Assembly (NCBI RefSeq): GCF_000801105.2 | Contig: NC_079516.1 | Location: 6,262,001-6,326,000 of the forward strand | DNA from: Raphanus sativus | Taxonomy: Eukaryota; Streptophyta; Magnoliopsida; Brassicales; Brassicaceae | DNA: 64,000 nucleotides | Reading direction: 5' to 3' | Part shown: one piece after another, positions 46,186-58,856 of the stretch | Layout: every line of letters starts with the position of its first letter | Numbering within the stretch: position 1 is the stretch's first letter | Position numbers and translations under genes: made by a program | Notes under the pieces: model-generated | What the model saw: the letters and a program-made list of their open reading frames with translations, nothing else | Told to the model about the DNA's origin: nothing | Database searches by the model: none

Positions 46186-46485
46186 TTTCTCAAATTAATA
46201 ATAATCTGTGTATATGTGAATCTTATGAAGCTTTTTGTTCTTCACCTTCTTGTCGCATATTAATCGATGTAAAACAATCAATGCCTTTTATATAATATTT
46301 TGTTTTAATATAGTTCGAGTGGAACCTTATATACATAGCATAAAAAAGCAATTTTGTTAATATATATGTGCGAGTTCTTCATTCCAAAATAAAATAAAAA
46401 TATGTGTGTTATTACTTTGTCGACAATCATCTGTCTTCAGGGATTCAGGAATTTTGTAAAGCGGTTAAAAAGAAACTGTAAGCTA
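46186..46485. other. 3' flank of BRC1
   Basis: Contains the 3' untranslated region; aataataatctg near 46197 may serve as the poly(A) signal region. No other feature. Confidence 0.5.
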
Positions 46486-47477
46486 CTTTCTCCGTTTTTT
46501 ATTATTAAACATATTTTGGATTTATGCACATAATTCAAAAATCATTTGTTTTTATTTTTTATATAAAACGTCATTAAATATTTACATAACCCCAAATCAG
46601 TTAATAAGAAAATATATCTTATAACTAGGTGTTTTCCTGCACCATGTGCAGTAAAAAAAATTAAAATATTTTTAACAGATAAATATAAATTATATTTAAT
46701 TTTTTTATTAATATTATAAATTTTCTTTTTTATCAATATTTTAATATAAATTTGATTTAACTGAACATTTAAAATTAAAATAAAAACAATTTTTTTAATT
46801 TTAATTATATTTAAGAATGTGCATGTATATATTTAAAATTAATCTTAGGTAGTTTTTTCTATCTATTTATTTTAATTAAATATATTAAATAAATAGGTTA
46901 AATTGCATAATTTTCAAAAATTAAAATTAAACAATATTTATAAAATCTGTAGACATATATAAGAAACTAATGATTTTTTACGATTTAATTTGATTTTATG
47001 ATTTAATTGTTATAATTTTCTAAAAATATGTATATATTTTTGAAATATTTTTAATTTAAATGATATTTTGAAATTTGAAATGCCATAATTGAATATATTT
47101 ATTTTAATGATAATTTATGAGTTATTACCATATTTTTAAAAAAAGTCTAAAATATAAATCGACAATAAATGTAATATATGAATTATTATCATATTTTAAA
47201 AAGTTTATCAAAAATATAAATTAACATTAAATATAATTGTCTATGTCATATTAATCTACAAAATATGTCATCAATTTTAGTAGCCATGTCATATTATTTT
47301 TGTGAGAATGATTGTAGAGAAGACATGTAGCAAAATCACTTATCAAATATAGTCTAGGGGATATAAACTTTCAAACAACATAGTGAAAGTTTATAAATTT
47401 TACACTGGAAACTAAAAATATTATATAATTTGAAATATTTTTCTGTAAACGTCAAAAATTAAAAACAAAAGGAGTAG
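46486..47477. mobile_element. Stowaway-like element interrupted by a Helitron
   Basis: The left end tactttctccgttttttatt and the right end, in reverse complement, tactactccttttgttttt form imperfect inverted ends of the ctcc-gttt type seen at 7560. Most of the interior (46625-47361) is a Helitron, so the host MITE was only about 255 bp. Moderate support, since the ends have diverged. Confidence 0.4.
46625..47361 (-). mobile_element. Non-autonomous Helitron nested in the MITE
   Basis: On the minus strand it ends CTAG (46625-46628), preceded by a perfect small hairpin ctgcac cat gtgcag. It starts TCCCCTAGACTATATTTGAT at 47361, an end type I associate with a common crucifer Helitron family. 737 bp, no Rep/helicase frame. 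Confidence 0.7.
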
Positions 47478-47478
47478 T

Positions 47479-50262
47479 ATCTTATGTTTTAATTCGCTTT
47501 CGCTTTCACTTTCTACTGATTCTCTTTCTTTTTTTTGATAAGTTTCTACTGATTCTCTTTTATGACTAATGAGTCATCTAAGTCAATTCTAGTATAGTCC
47601 ATTAAGCCAAAATCAAGAACTTCAAAACCTTTCGAGGATATTAACTTAATTAAATGGAGCAACCTGTCATAACTTTATGTACAAGTGGGTTTAGGTTCAC
47701 ACACAAGTTCATATGTGTCTATGGATCGAAGTTATTCTGGATCGAACTACGGATAAAAAACATCCCAAAAGTACGATTATGAGACAGAAACATATATATA
47801 CTTTGCAAAAAAAAAACCAGTCAAAAAAATAATATATATATACACACACACACTACAATAAGCTTGTTTCACTAATGTCCCCGTGTTCCATTTGTATGCT
47901 AATAGAATCTTTGTCCCTCACTAATATTGATAGCCTCATGGAAAATAAGTTTTTATCTGATTTGGTGCCACTTGAGATGACCTATATATAGATTATCTGT
48001 CAAACCTTTGGTTGAGTTAGTTGTAGTCCAGCGTAGAAGTTTTTAGTTATTCGTAAACATACAGCTCTGAGCAGACCACACTCACCATATGTTTGCAATA
48101 GTTTGATTTTCCTAGAGTAGCATGTGTTGTTGTGTACCTTGGTTCTCCATTTTTATTTGGTCTTCTGGTGGCTCCTATAAAACACATCCACATGAAAAAA
48201 ATATCTACTAGAATTCCATCTACAACCTCATAAATTTCGTCATTTATTCAGGAATAGAATAAATACTGAAAAATATGTAAGCATCTGATACCGAGATGGT
48301 GACTGTAAATTTATAATGTTATATATATATATATACACTATATGTGAAAACACAATACATATGAGTCCTCTATAGGGTCATATCCGAAAATTGAATCAAT
48401 TTGGTATAAAATCATAATTCAACTATCAATATCAGAATTCGTTTAACAGTTTCGTAAATATGTTGGGATTCACGATATGTCTGAAATGTCGTAGTTGGTA
48501 ATAACAACACACATGATAGTTGCAAGGCTAATGCCAAACATAAAAGACAAAATGGGAGAAGATTTTTTTTTCTTTGAAACTTAAAGGGAGAAGAGGTAGT
48601 TTTGTGTATGGATTGTAAAGTTTGATTTAATTGTTTTTGGTCACTGGATAAATAGTACAATGGAGGAAGAGTGTACACATGAAAGGTAGGATTAGAAGAA
48701 GTCCCCAACACGATGTGTCCATTAACTTTTAGAGAGGAATATGAAACACTAAACTGTTTTAAAATGACAAAAGGGGTTAAATGGGTTAAATGAGTGACGA
48801 GACATTGTATATATATATATATATATATATTACATCAACTCGATAATTATATCTCAACTAGTCGGCCAAAAACAAAGAAAAAAAAACTAGTGGACCAAAA
48901 CAAATGTCTATTTCCCAATACTGTGAAGTGGAATGCCAAACATGTAAACACAATGATAATGCAATACTTGTGTAGACACTATTCCACGGAAAATAAATTC
49001 AGAATATAATTTATCAAAAGTATTTTTGGGTTTATTTTGTACAAACATAGTGAATATGAGAATATAGTACAATGTTTATAATAAGCAAATCACTAGTAAG
49101 TTTACGTTGTTCTCAGAGGAAAGGAGAAGGAAATTTAGAGGATTATCTTAAACCTCTAGGTTGCATTATTCTCAGAGGAAAAGATGGTATAAGAAAAAAT
49201 GAAAAACAAAAACAAAATTGACTATATATATGAGAATAAGAACAAAATCGAAATATACGATGAAGTGGAATTCAAAAGTTGTCAAGATGTAATAACTCTC
49301 TCGAATTCAAAAAGTTGACAAGAAAAAGAAATCTACGGAATCCGAAAATTTTAAAATAATATTACGTGGTGAAGAGTAATTAGAGAACTAACAGAAAGTA
49401 ATTATTGATTAGTCATATAATTGATGCCAAAAAAAAAAAAGATTAGTCATATAATTTATCTTGTTGAATGTGGAAACGTCAAAAAGATCAATTTGGAACA
49501 ATTAGAGGGGACTAATCTAAGCAGAACAAAACAAGAACCAAATGGATATGCGAGATTTTCTCTTCTCGATTCCACTCGGCAAAGCTGTAAAAAACCCTAA
49601 TGATGGAGCTGCACAAACTAGAAGAAATTTCGGAACTGATGAAGGAAACAGAAAAAAAATCTAAATCTGAGTTACCAAAAAGCCCTAGATCTCGATAGCG
49701 AGAAACCAGAACTTCGACTGTTATCACCAAAAATAAATAATAACTAAAGAATCCGAACTTAGATGTACTTGTTAGAGATACAGATCTAGACGTATATATA
49801 AGAGAATGAGACCCAGAAATTGCAAAATTAATTAACCCGACATTGTGCGTTTCTCTCTCTCTCTCTCTCTTATGTATTCAAACCCTACTATAATTCAAAG
49901 CCCTAGTAAGAGAGACTGTGGCTTTGAACGATAGATACCAACCCTACAAGTAGGAGTAGAGAAAGAACTGTAGGCATCCGGCATCGATGGCGGAATTTTA
50001 GGGGTCCGGGAAATATTCTTCAATTTTTTTTTCTGTTTTTTCAAGGAAAGATTTCTATTGTTGTTTGAAGAAGTGAGTCATGAAGACCAGTCGTAGGCAT
50101 TAGATGAGAAGTGGCTCATTTATTTTTCTTTTTTTTCAGTTGCCAAACAGTCATCGCATTTCTCCTTGGTGAGTGGCTCGTTAGGTTAATATAAAGCCAA
50201 TCTTAAGTATCGTGTTTTTGCAAAACAAAAAAAAAAGTAATCTTCAGTAGTTTTAAACTTAA
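47479..50262. other. Intergenic region between BRC1 and the At3g18560-type gene, left part
   Basis: No supported gene. It includes TA microsatellites (about 48320-48340 and 48808-48829) and a CT repeat at 49851-49871. The segment 49500-50000 is less AT-rich, with leader-like text, and may be a dead promoter or first exon that I cannot assign. Confidence 0.5.
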
Positions 50263-50909
50263 CTAGATCTTGACCCGCGCTTTGGAAGCGCGGAATATTT
50301 TACGATGAAAAATTTCACTAATAACTTAACAAATATTTTGGTAATTTTTAAAAATGTGTATTTAAAATATTTTTGCATTTAAATCAGTGTTTTAAATTCA
50401 ACCCGATTGTGATTATACCAGTTAATTCGGAGATCTGACAATTCAATTTAGGTTTTTAAAATATTCATATTAAAAAAAATTACTAAAACCCGAGACTAAC
50501 CGATTGAACTGTTGGATGACCGATATGTAATCTAATTTGATTTAAATTGTAATAATTTCATAATTTGTAATCTTATACTCCAAATTTTAAAGTTCATTAT
50601 TTTATATTTTATGAAATTATGACGTTTCTACAAAATTTTAAAAAGAAAATGATAGATATAACATAACTAAGATTAATTATTGTATTGTTTGGAAACATTG
50701 ATAGTAGTATAAAAAATATATTGTTTGGAAACATTGATAGTACTATAAAGAAATAAATATATTGTTTGGAAACATAGATAGTAGTATAAAGAAAGAAACA
50801 TTAATGATTTAATGTAAGTTTAACTATAAAGTATAAAAGTGTATTTAATTTAAAAACTTACAAAATAAATGTTAGGTCCAATAAAATGTTTCTGTTTTAA
50901 TAAGATAGA
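50263..50909 (-). mobile_element. Non-autonomous Helitron, minus strand
   Basis: The 3' end on the minus strand is CTAG (50263-50266) with the hairpin acccgcgctt / gaagcgcgg nearby. The 5' end is TCTATCTTATTAAAACAGAA at 50909. It includes three tandem copies of a 36-41 bp unit (attgtttggaaacattgata type) at about 50683-50795. Confidence 0.75.
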
Positions 50910-52884
50910 TATCTATCATAGTAATGAACACCTTACTTTGTTCACGAATCACGGTGATATTTAGCGCCATGGCATTGTTTTCATGGCTTTTATTTTCTTT
51001 TCAGCATATATTGGTTTCTTTCTAATAATTTAGTTTAATATTATTTTTTACCAGAGACTTATTTATTCTAATATTTTAAGCCCATAATCTCTTCGGATTG
51101 AAGATCACAGAAGATTATAGTAGAATTTTCCCGGTATCTGTGTTCGAGACTTTCCTTTTCTGATTCTCTATATAGTACTTGTCATTATGGTTAATACATC
51201 TTTTTTGTCTCTGCACACAAACTTTGACTTTGAACCAATTCAGTTTCTTTCTTTTTTTTCCATTTTGTAATTTTCTTTGTTTACAATTTCAATACGATTG
51301 TCATGGTTTTTTCTACAGTTACATAACAAAACACACCCAATTAATTAATAACAATTTGACATGCATTGAGGAAAAATGGAAAAAAACTTGATTGTAAATA
51401 AAATTATAAACAAAAACCGATGAAACAAATTAAATTTCCTAGAAAATAAAAACTAACAATGTTAAATCGTGCGTAAACATATAAAATATATACACAATCG
51501 TCTTCTAATTTAAACTTAAAGCTATATTTTGAATTTGTAAATTAAAAGCACCAATAATTTTAGATGCATTTTAAGCATGGTGTTAATATATTCCTTTCGT
51601 CGTTAGGAAGATTTTTTTTTTTTGCTAAAGATATTCTCAGAAGATTTTTTTCTCTAATAATTCTCAAAACAAAAATTCCTTGAATCCGCTGCAACTTCAG
51701 CATAACAGTTTTCCAATAAAATAGAAATGGATCCAAGGTAGTGAGTGGCATAATTAGTTTTGGTGGTGAATTTTGACTGGTTACAGTGATCCACTTGATA
51801 ACTGATGAGCTCGAGCATAGACGACTGGTTACAACTTACAAGTCTTCATTTCTTTGGTACATCATATCACACATCTTCCTAAAGTGGGTTTCTGTTGGCC
51901 ATTTAGTTCAAAATAAGAACACGATATCCAATGGCTACAATGGGTCGATATGGTAGGTATCGCACTAAAATAAACAGGCCCAAAACGTTAATCAATTTTA
52001 GATATATATGACTGTTAACGTAACCCAAAGCCCACAGATTTTATCTCGTCTGCCCCAGTGCGGGATATAAAATGAAACAATAAAGCATAATAGTCTCGGC
52101 TCCTCAGTTTGATAATTTAATTGAATTCAACATTAATTAAATTCAACATGCACTAACTGATTATTTGGATAATAATATCTTGAATAGATGTGGTTGTGTT
52201 CTCTACATGCTTAAAATATATAAAACGAGTAAACACACCAAGTTAATACACGAAGTTATAAGAAAAAATGTACCAATAAGAACACTAAAATCTGAAAATA
52301 ACTATATGTGCATTGCAATGATCCAAAACGTGCACTATACGGTCAACAGTACTTGGAACCACGTAATGAGAAGATTCACATATTTGCTAATTTGGTTTCT
52401 TTTTACGTATCTAATAGAAAATTGTATTAGTTTAATACTGGTGAGCTTTGTATATACAAAATGAAGATAGTCCGAATAATCAAGCTCAAAAGTGATATAA
52501 TAGTACTAGCTTTGAATTGTATGGTTTTATTTGAAGTAAACATTTTTCGTTTATAGGGGGAGGCTACCTAACACTTCTGATATCGTGCTTCCTAACTCCC
52601 CTTCAACAGCGATTCTTCTTTGTTAATTATTTGTACCAAACTATTTGAATTTAATAGTTTAACATTCTTATTCCACCAGTGTTGTTGAAAATGTTGTTAT
52701 TTATGCCCCATAAACATATCGCGTTTTAGAGCTTTTGGTAATATGATAGGGGTACTACTTGTAATGACTTTGAGAAATAATAAAATAAACAGAAAACAAA
52801 ACTTGATTAGTGGGTTAATAAAGAAATACAGGTCGTTCCGGTCAACTACATTTAGCGTCCCTTAATGTTCTAATTAATGGACTT
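50910..52884. other. Intergenic region without a recognisable gene
   Basis: AT-rich. The 99-codon frame at 52165 shows no recognisable features. No element ends found. Confidence 0.5.
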
Positions 52885-52893
52885 TAATTAAAA

Positions 52894-54136
52894 GAGAGAA
52901 TTGGAAAAATGAGACACTTTAAACTTTTGTTTGTCACAATAAGACTTCTCATACTTTTGGCAATTTTAGACATGTTTTACCCCTCTTTAATGAGAAAAAT
53001 AGTAAATTGAATTTTAAAAATATAAAAAATATGAAAACTATTATAAACATAAGTATGACAATATATATGTTTAATTTTTTTAAAAAAAAAAATTGGAATC
53101 ATATTTTATTTTATCTTCTAGCTACAGTTAGAATATTCATTCTGGTAATCTATCTATTTTATATGTTCGATTCTAAGTTTTAAACATAGATATATCAAAG
53201 GTATATACCGTAAACTAACATTTCTTCTATATTCTAGCAAAGATAGAATCGGTTACATTATAATCAAAAAGATGTATTCGGTCTACCTACAGCTTGATAA
53301 TGATATATAGCCACAACTCAATGATATAGCTTGGTTATATTACGTGTCATAGCTTGTTCTGCTTTTTATCTTATATGACGCCTATAGGAAGAATACGATT
53401 CTCACCTACTATAAGATGTTCTATCTAAGTAGCATACGTATTCTAGGCAAATCGTGAAAATATGGAAATTTCTATATTAGGTTAAAAAGAAGTTTTGTTG
53501 CAAAATAGAAATATTTCTGCACAATTGAAAGTTTTAAAATTAATTTTAGGAGCAATATATACAATCAGAAAATTTTAGGACAACTTCTTGATTAGTTAAA
53601 AGTTTAAGGACCTGTTGCCATTGATGCTCTTCGACAAGCTTTTTTTCCATCTGCGACGACGAGGACTGATTCCGATATAACAGACACAGTGAAGTGAAGC
53701 AAACAACACGACGAGATTGAAGCCTTCGCATATGAGACAGAGGAGTGACATCGCGAGTTGAGTTGACGCCGTGGAAGAAGCATGGTCATAACAATTGGAA
53801 AAGAACATGACCACGAACTTGACGAGATGAAGCCAGAGACGAATCCAATCCAGCACGAAGAAGAGCATAGAGGTGAGACGCTAAAGAAGAAGATTGGAAA
53901 TTTTTTTTACTTTCTGTTTTTTACTTCGTGGAAGAAGACGATAGTGTAGATTCTTTTTTCTGTTTTTACTTTTTTTAATAAAAACTTAAATTAACTATAA
54001 AATTTTAAAATCAATTAGATTAATTAAAGGGTATAATGGTATTAAAGTAAATATAAATCCTAGTTACCTAAAGAATCTTCTACAAGTTTTATTGTGACAA
54101 ACTATAGATTAAAGTGTCCTATTTTCTAATTTTCCC
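52894..54136. mobile_element. Non-autonomous Mutator-like element (MULE), 1243 bp
   Basis: The left end (gagagaattggaaaaatgag, continuing acactttaa and tttgtcacaataa) and the reverse complement of the right end (gggaaaattagaaaatagga, continuing acactttaa and tttgtcacaataa) form long imperfect terminal inverted repeats. An identical 9-bp TSD, taattaaaa, lies on both sides (52885-52893 and 54137-54145). Nine bases is the MULE signature. There is no transposase. The middle (53595-53890) is GC-richer and has overlapping open frames, so a captured host sequence is possible. Confidence 0.85.
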
Positions 54137-54319
54137 TAATTAAAATGGCTAACCACCCACGTAAAGTGTTGGGTGTTTTTATGATACGTTAATTTTATTG
54201 AGAATCAAGTGGACTATTGGACTAAATGAGATTAGTTGTTCGTGTTGTGTTATTGTTTGACTGACACATTAAAGATCAAGTTGATGAGAACCCAATTGGC
54301 AAATTGGGTCCACTATCTT

Positions 54320-54534
54320 TGACCATCTCTAATAGAACACAAAAATTTACTCTATTTTATTTTAAAATAGAGTAATTAAATTATAGAGTTGGATTTGCTA
54401 CAATAGTTCATTTTATAATAGAATTATTCTATAAATAAAATGAACTATTGGAGCAAATCCAACTTTATAATAGAGTTATTCTATTTTAGAATCAAATATA
54501 AAATAAATTTTTGTATATCATTGGAGATGCCCTA
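54320..54534. mobile_element. Short MITE with gaccatctctaat / ggagatgcccta ends
   Basis: The ends gaccatctctaatag and cattggagatgcccta are inverted counterparts. The interior is nearly palindromic: ggatttgctacaatagttca is mirrored by tgaactattggagcaaatcc. It is related in its ends to the element at 10702-11236. No coding capacity. Confidence 0.75.
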
Positions 54535-55644
54535 ATCCAATCTGATCGATTTCATCTGGTTCGTGAGTGTTAAGACTTAAACACGTGTTTCGCAAAACAC
54601 GTAGAGGCTAATGTAAGTCGTGAATCGTGATAATGAACTGCACTTTACAATTGTGACTAGGTTATAGATCCAACACACATTACATTAAGAACTTTACACA
54701 TTTAACATAAAGACCGTACCTAACATTTATTTATTCTACATCATGCTTGTTTTCAAAAACTACCAGTTAGGAGAGATCCTAATATAACAAAATTCATAAA
54801 CTTCGCTATGTATCTGGCGGTTAATTTGATGTAAACTCTATCATATGAAAACGACCTCCTCATCTAAATTTATATGTACTCCCGCATAATCTTAAAGAAA
54901 AAAAAAAAAACACTAGCTGTTGATTTGCTTCACTTATGTTTTAAATTTCTGTTTCTTAATTGAAAGAGTCCTAACTAAAAAATGCTGACGTGATTTTGTG
55001 ATAAACATGGAAGGGAGAAGTTATTGCACACCGGCCAACACCTTTGAGTGGGGTTTTCACCTCACTTTAATTGCGTGGCTGACATAGTGACATTTTCCCC
55101 ACCAGTAGTGCTCGTCTTGATATACATGATCAGATTCAGACGAACAAAAACTTAAACAAAATTATAATAATAATATTAATATGTAACTAGATATTACAAA
55201 CATATAAAACAAAGCAAGTTTAAATACTTTTTGTTATAGAGCTACCAGTACTATTTTTCATGGAATGAATCCAAACTACCTAGAGATCGTTGATGCATGT
55301 CTCTCGCATGCTCGTTAGGTTTCATACACAAAGCATATCTAATGCAATCATCGATCTCATATATTAAGAAGTCATAATCATTCATTCATTGATATCATAT
55401 TATACAAATACAATACGAGATCATTACACGAAATCAAGAAAATGTCAACACAATAAAATATGTCAACGCATGGGCTACCGGATGAGCCGGTGACCTAACA
55501 CATTTTCACATTAATGGACCCTACACTAACGCGTGGGTTTATATAAGTATGCGCAAATCACCCATTTCAGACAAAAGAGAAATCACATTAAAAGTATTGA
55601 GTTTAAACCTTTTTCTTATCACCTGCCGGAGAAAACGAGGAGGC
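54535..55644. other. Upstream region of the At3g18560-type gene
   Basis: AT-rich. A tatataagta at about 55540-55549 is a candidate TATA box about 100 nt before the start codon. No other feature is supported. Confidence 0.45.
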
Positions 55645-56229
55645 ATGGAGATTTCGAGACCGGAACATGTTTCCTCGACGCACAAGCGTCTAAACGTGAG
55701 TTTCATCGTATCTCTTATGGTACTTTGTGCTAGACAAGCAAGCCGAGTCTCCAAGAAGCTTAAACTCAAGCCAACTCGGAAGTCAACTCATCTCGAGGAC
55801 CATCTCGAGAGTCCGAACTCCGGCAAAAACCCCGGCGTGGGAGAAAGGTTTGGATGGAGTCCGGCGAGGGCTTTTTCGCCGATGAGAGCACGTCCAAAGG
55901 AGCTTTTTACGACTTTGAGCAACAAGGCCAAGACTATGGTTGGCCGGAAAAATAAAGCTTACGACGTCGGAGGTACACCGGCCAAGAAAAAGACGGCGGT
56001 GGAGATGGTGCTGGAGGAGGAAGAGGAGGAGTTTGGCATTTGGCAGAGAGAGATTTTGATGGGAGGCAAGTGTGAGCCGTTGGATCATTCAGGCGTGATC
56101 TACTATGATTGCAGTGGACATCAGCTAAAGGAACTGCCTCCGAGGTCGCCACGTGCCAATTTGGTGCCGGATCGCCCGACCCGTTCGTATGTCGGGTCGA
56201 TGTTGAATCCGACGGGAAAGGAAATGTAA
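55645..56229 (+). CDS. Uncharacterised basic plant protein, At3g18560 type
   Basis: A 194-residue single-exon protein starting MEISRPEHVSSTHKRLNV. A hydrophobic segment (about residues 18-29, VSFIVSLMVLCA) follows the start. The middle is lysine/arginine-rich, with SNKAKTMVGRKNK near 92-104 and an acidic run of six Glu near 124-129. The most conserved part is EFGIWQREILMGGKCEPLDH followed by SGVIYYD, a motif shared by a family of plant proteins without assigned function. Another in-frame ATG lies 96 nt upstream, but family members start at the MEIS-like residue as I recall. Position between BRC1 and the oleosin matches Arabidopsis At3g18560. Confidence 0.85.
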   Translation: MEISRPEHVSSTHKRLNVSFIVSLMVLCARQASRVSKKLKLKPTRKSTHLEDHLESPNSGKNPGVGERFGWSPARAFSPMRARPKELFTTLSNKAKTMVGRKNKAYDVGGTPAKKKTAVEMVLEEEEEEFGIWQREILMGGKCEPLDHSGVIYYDCSGHQLKELPPRSPRANLVPDRPTRSYVGSMLNPTGKEM

Positions 56230-58135
56230 ATTTAGTTTGAGAATATGATATGATTTTCTGTTTGGTGTGCTATGCGGTGAGTAGTAACTAAATTCTCTAG
56301 ATGTTTCGTTCTTGAGTTCTTCGCTTGTTATTGGTAGATGATATCACAAATTTTATGCATATTGTTGTGTAATCTAAGTACGTTTGGAAAATTAAAAAGT
56401 TTAGTGAAAAATCAAATACAATAAAGGGCAAGTTTATTTATTAACCGCTCATTAACATCTAAAGGCATGCAAAAAAGAGACTATATATGGTTGGTGATTT
56501 ATATATTTAAAGTTTTTCATTATGCGGTAGAAAGGCTTCAACGATGGCATTACTAGCCGTGTTGATGATTACAAAATACAAACGACAGGTATTTACTTAG
56601 ACCAAATCAACGGTTAACGTCCGGCCAAATTTGGGTGTTGACTTGATGGGCGGAGGCTTTTTGTCTGGTGACTTTGATCTCGAATCTTAACACAGACAAG
56701 TCAATCCAAGAAAAAGTAGCGCTTAAAATGATTTCAACTACCTTTAGATTCTTAATTATGCCTGCTAGTATTCTTTAGTCTTTATATCCCTAGTGTCACG
56801 TTCGAGCTTATATATGGTTTTCTTTGGCGTATGAATCATCAATTAATGACTGATCACTACAACAGCTCATGAATCAACAAACCACAATCTAGGTGAAGTC
56901 TGGACGGCTAGATTTTTTGTTTCTTAGCCACCAATTCTATGAAGTGCATGCGTGAAATTTACAATTAAGATATTTTTCTTTATAAAAGTTTTGGAATCTT
57001 TTCAACCTGTCAAGCTAATATCAGTGAGCATAATTTTAGACTAATTCATGAATAAGCTTTTACCTTTCCAATTTTTATACTCATATTGTTTATTCTGTAG
57101 ACGGCATACAATTTAATTCAGTCATAACATATTTGCATCCTTCTGTATTCCTTTTCTTTTTCTTTAGAATCAATCTAGCTATATTTTTTGCTGGTCAGAG
57201 TTTCAACTTAATTATAAATACAAAACAATTCAAGGATGGTCAATTTTCATGTTCAGGAGACGTATGATTAGGGTCGTAAATCATTTTAAGGAATATAAGG
57301 CTCTAGTTAATTAACTTGAGTTTTTTTCTAAAACTTTGACGAGACTGCATTTTATAATCATACAAATAATTTTCGTAATTAGAAAAGGACACAACAAGGG
57401 TCGATGGAAGATGAGAAAGATACTCCTTATATCTATCATGCACTACTTAGAAAACGCAATCTTATTATTAGATGATGACTATCAATTGTATAGTTTATGA
57501 TAGTTATCATCTGGTTTATATTGTATACTCTCGTTATTCTTCAGAAAATATTATATAGCTGAAAGACATTTGAGTATTTGACCATATAGGTATATCTTAA
57601 AAAGAACGTAAATTATTCGCCAAAAGTATGGATTTTCATTTCAAGTGACGAACACCCAAAATCTCAGAGTTTGTACATAACCAGATATTAATTTTTACAA
57701 ACAAAAATAAAATAACAAAATGTAATATTAGTACCATGCATGAATCGTGTTCATCCTCCATAAACAGAACCGCTAAGTTATTTTACCCGAAGTCGGGCTT
57801 GTACACAGGGAAATGAAACATTTTAATGGATCCCCTCGATCTCCATTTTTTTTCAAATGAAGTATATATATTGATATGATAAAGTTAACATACAGTGTAT
57901 AGAATAAAAACAGCTGATTAAATAAATTAAAATTGATTGCTGAGAAATTTTAAAAAAATTGGCGAATCTTATTTTATTATAATTTAAGTAAAAAAATATA
58001 TCATAAAACTATGGTTTTTAAAACAAAACTTTTTGTTCGTACAATTTATGAAAAGCTTAAGATAATTTGTAAATATATTTGTTTCTAATAGCGTGACCGG
58101 GCTCTGATCTTACCCTCAATACGGACCGGTTCAGG
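56230..58135. other. Intergenic region without a recognisable gene
   Basis: Contains the 3' flanks of two convergent genes. AT-rich, with no element ends or coding frames I can support. Confidence 0.5.
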
Positions 58136-58630
58136 TTAAGCACCAGGGGCTGCATCTTTGGCCCTACCGTGGAAGTATCCACCGTACTCTCTAGCGTAAT
58201 CTTTAACGTGCGAGGCTGTGTCATAGATCCGACCACGTGCGTAATCCATTTGATCCGATCCAGCCGGGTGCATTCCCCGGAAATAACGGTACGTCCACGA
58301 TACGACAGCCACGGCTCCAACAAGAAATCCGGCGACAGTAAAGCAGCCGCCAACAAGGACAAAACCCGGAAGCCAGATCGGACCCGAGATGATGATCAAC
58401 GGAAGAGCAGCAATGAAGCCGAACGCGGTGGCGGTCACGGATACACCTAGGAGGAAGGTGAGGAGCCCACCGGATATGAAGAGAGCGAGGAAACCAAAGA
58501 GATGTGAGGATGTTGGTGAATGAGATCGGAGAAGATGGAGAAGAGATGCGTAAGGACTGTTTCTTTCGGTGGTGTTGGTACCGTAGGTGGGCCAGTATTG
58601 AGACTCGCTGTTAGAGAGCGTTTCCGCCAT
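58136..58630 (-). CDS. Oleosin family protein
   Basis: 164 residues in one exon. A short polar N-terminus (1-40) is followed by a long hydrophobic hairpin (about 44-112) and an amphipathic, charged C-terminus (YARGRIYDTASHVKDYARE). Oleosins coat oil bodies with the hydrophobic hairpin buried in the triacylglycerol core. The turn normally has the proline knot PX5SPX3P; here it is P77, P84, P88 with Gly83 in place of Ser. A downstream promoter pair on the same strand (RY repeat and G-box) supports seed expression. Matches the position of Arabidopsis At3g18570. Confidence 0.93.
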   Translation of the reverse strand: MAETLSNSESQYWPTYGTNTTERNSPYASLLHLLRSHSPTSSHLFGFLALFISGGLLTFLLGVSVTATAFGFIAALPLIIISGPIWLPGFVLVGGCFTVAGFLVGAVAVVSWTYRYFRGMHPAGSDQMDYARGRIYDTASHVKDYAREYGGYFHGRAKDAAPGA

Positions 58631-58728
58631 TATAGATTAATTGTTGCTTTTGTGTGGGTGACAGAGACAGGAAAGGTTAAAAACAAATGTATGACAACAA
58701 ATTCAGCTTTGAGGTGAGGGTGAGCTCT

Positions 58729-58751
58729 CATGCATGGTTTGCAAACACGTG
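58729..58751 (-). promoter_or_regulatory. RY repeat and G-box/ABRE upstream of the oleosin
   Basis: CATGCATG (58729-58736) is a perfect RY repeat, the site of seed B3 regulators of the ABI3/FUS3/LEC2 type. CACGTG (58746-58751) is a perfect G-box/ABRE core bound by bZIP factors. They lie about 100 and 115 nt upstream of the oleosin ATG, 9 bp apart, an arrangement typical of seed storage and oleosin promoters. Binding itself is inferred. Confidence 0.75.
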
Positions 58752-58856
58752 GAGATTGGTCTTTGTTTCTATTGTTTTAAACTGATATTTTGGTTTAGGT
58801 TCGGTTACTTTAAACATGTATTTATTTGCCAAAAAAAAAAAGACGATGTAAAAGGG

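Noticed and set aside
53596..53868. 90-codon minus-strand frame as a host gene
   Set aside because: It lies inside the Mutator-like element, has no recognisable domain and overlaps other open frames; kept only as possible captured sequence.
55539..56152. Minus-strand frames opposite the At3g18560-type gene
   Set aside because: Antisense shadows of a conserved single-exon gene.
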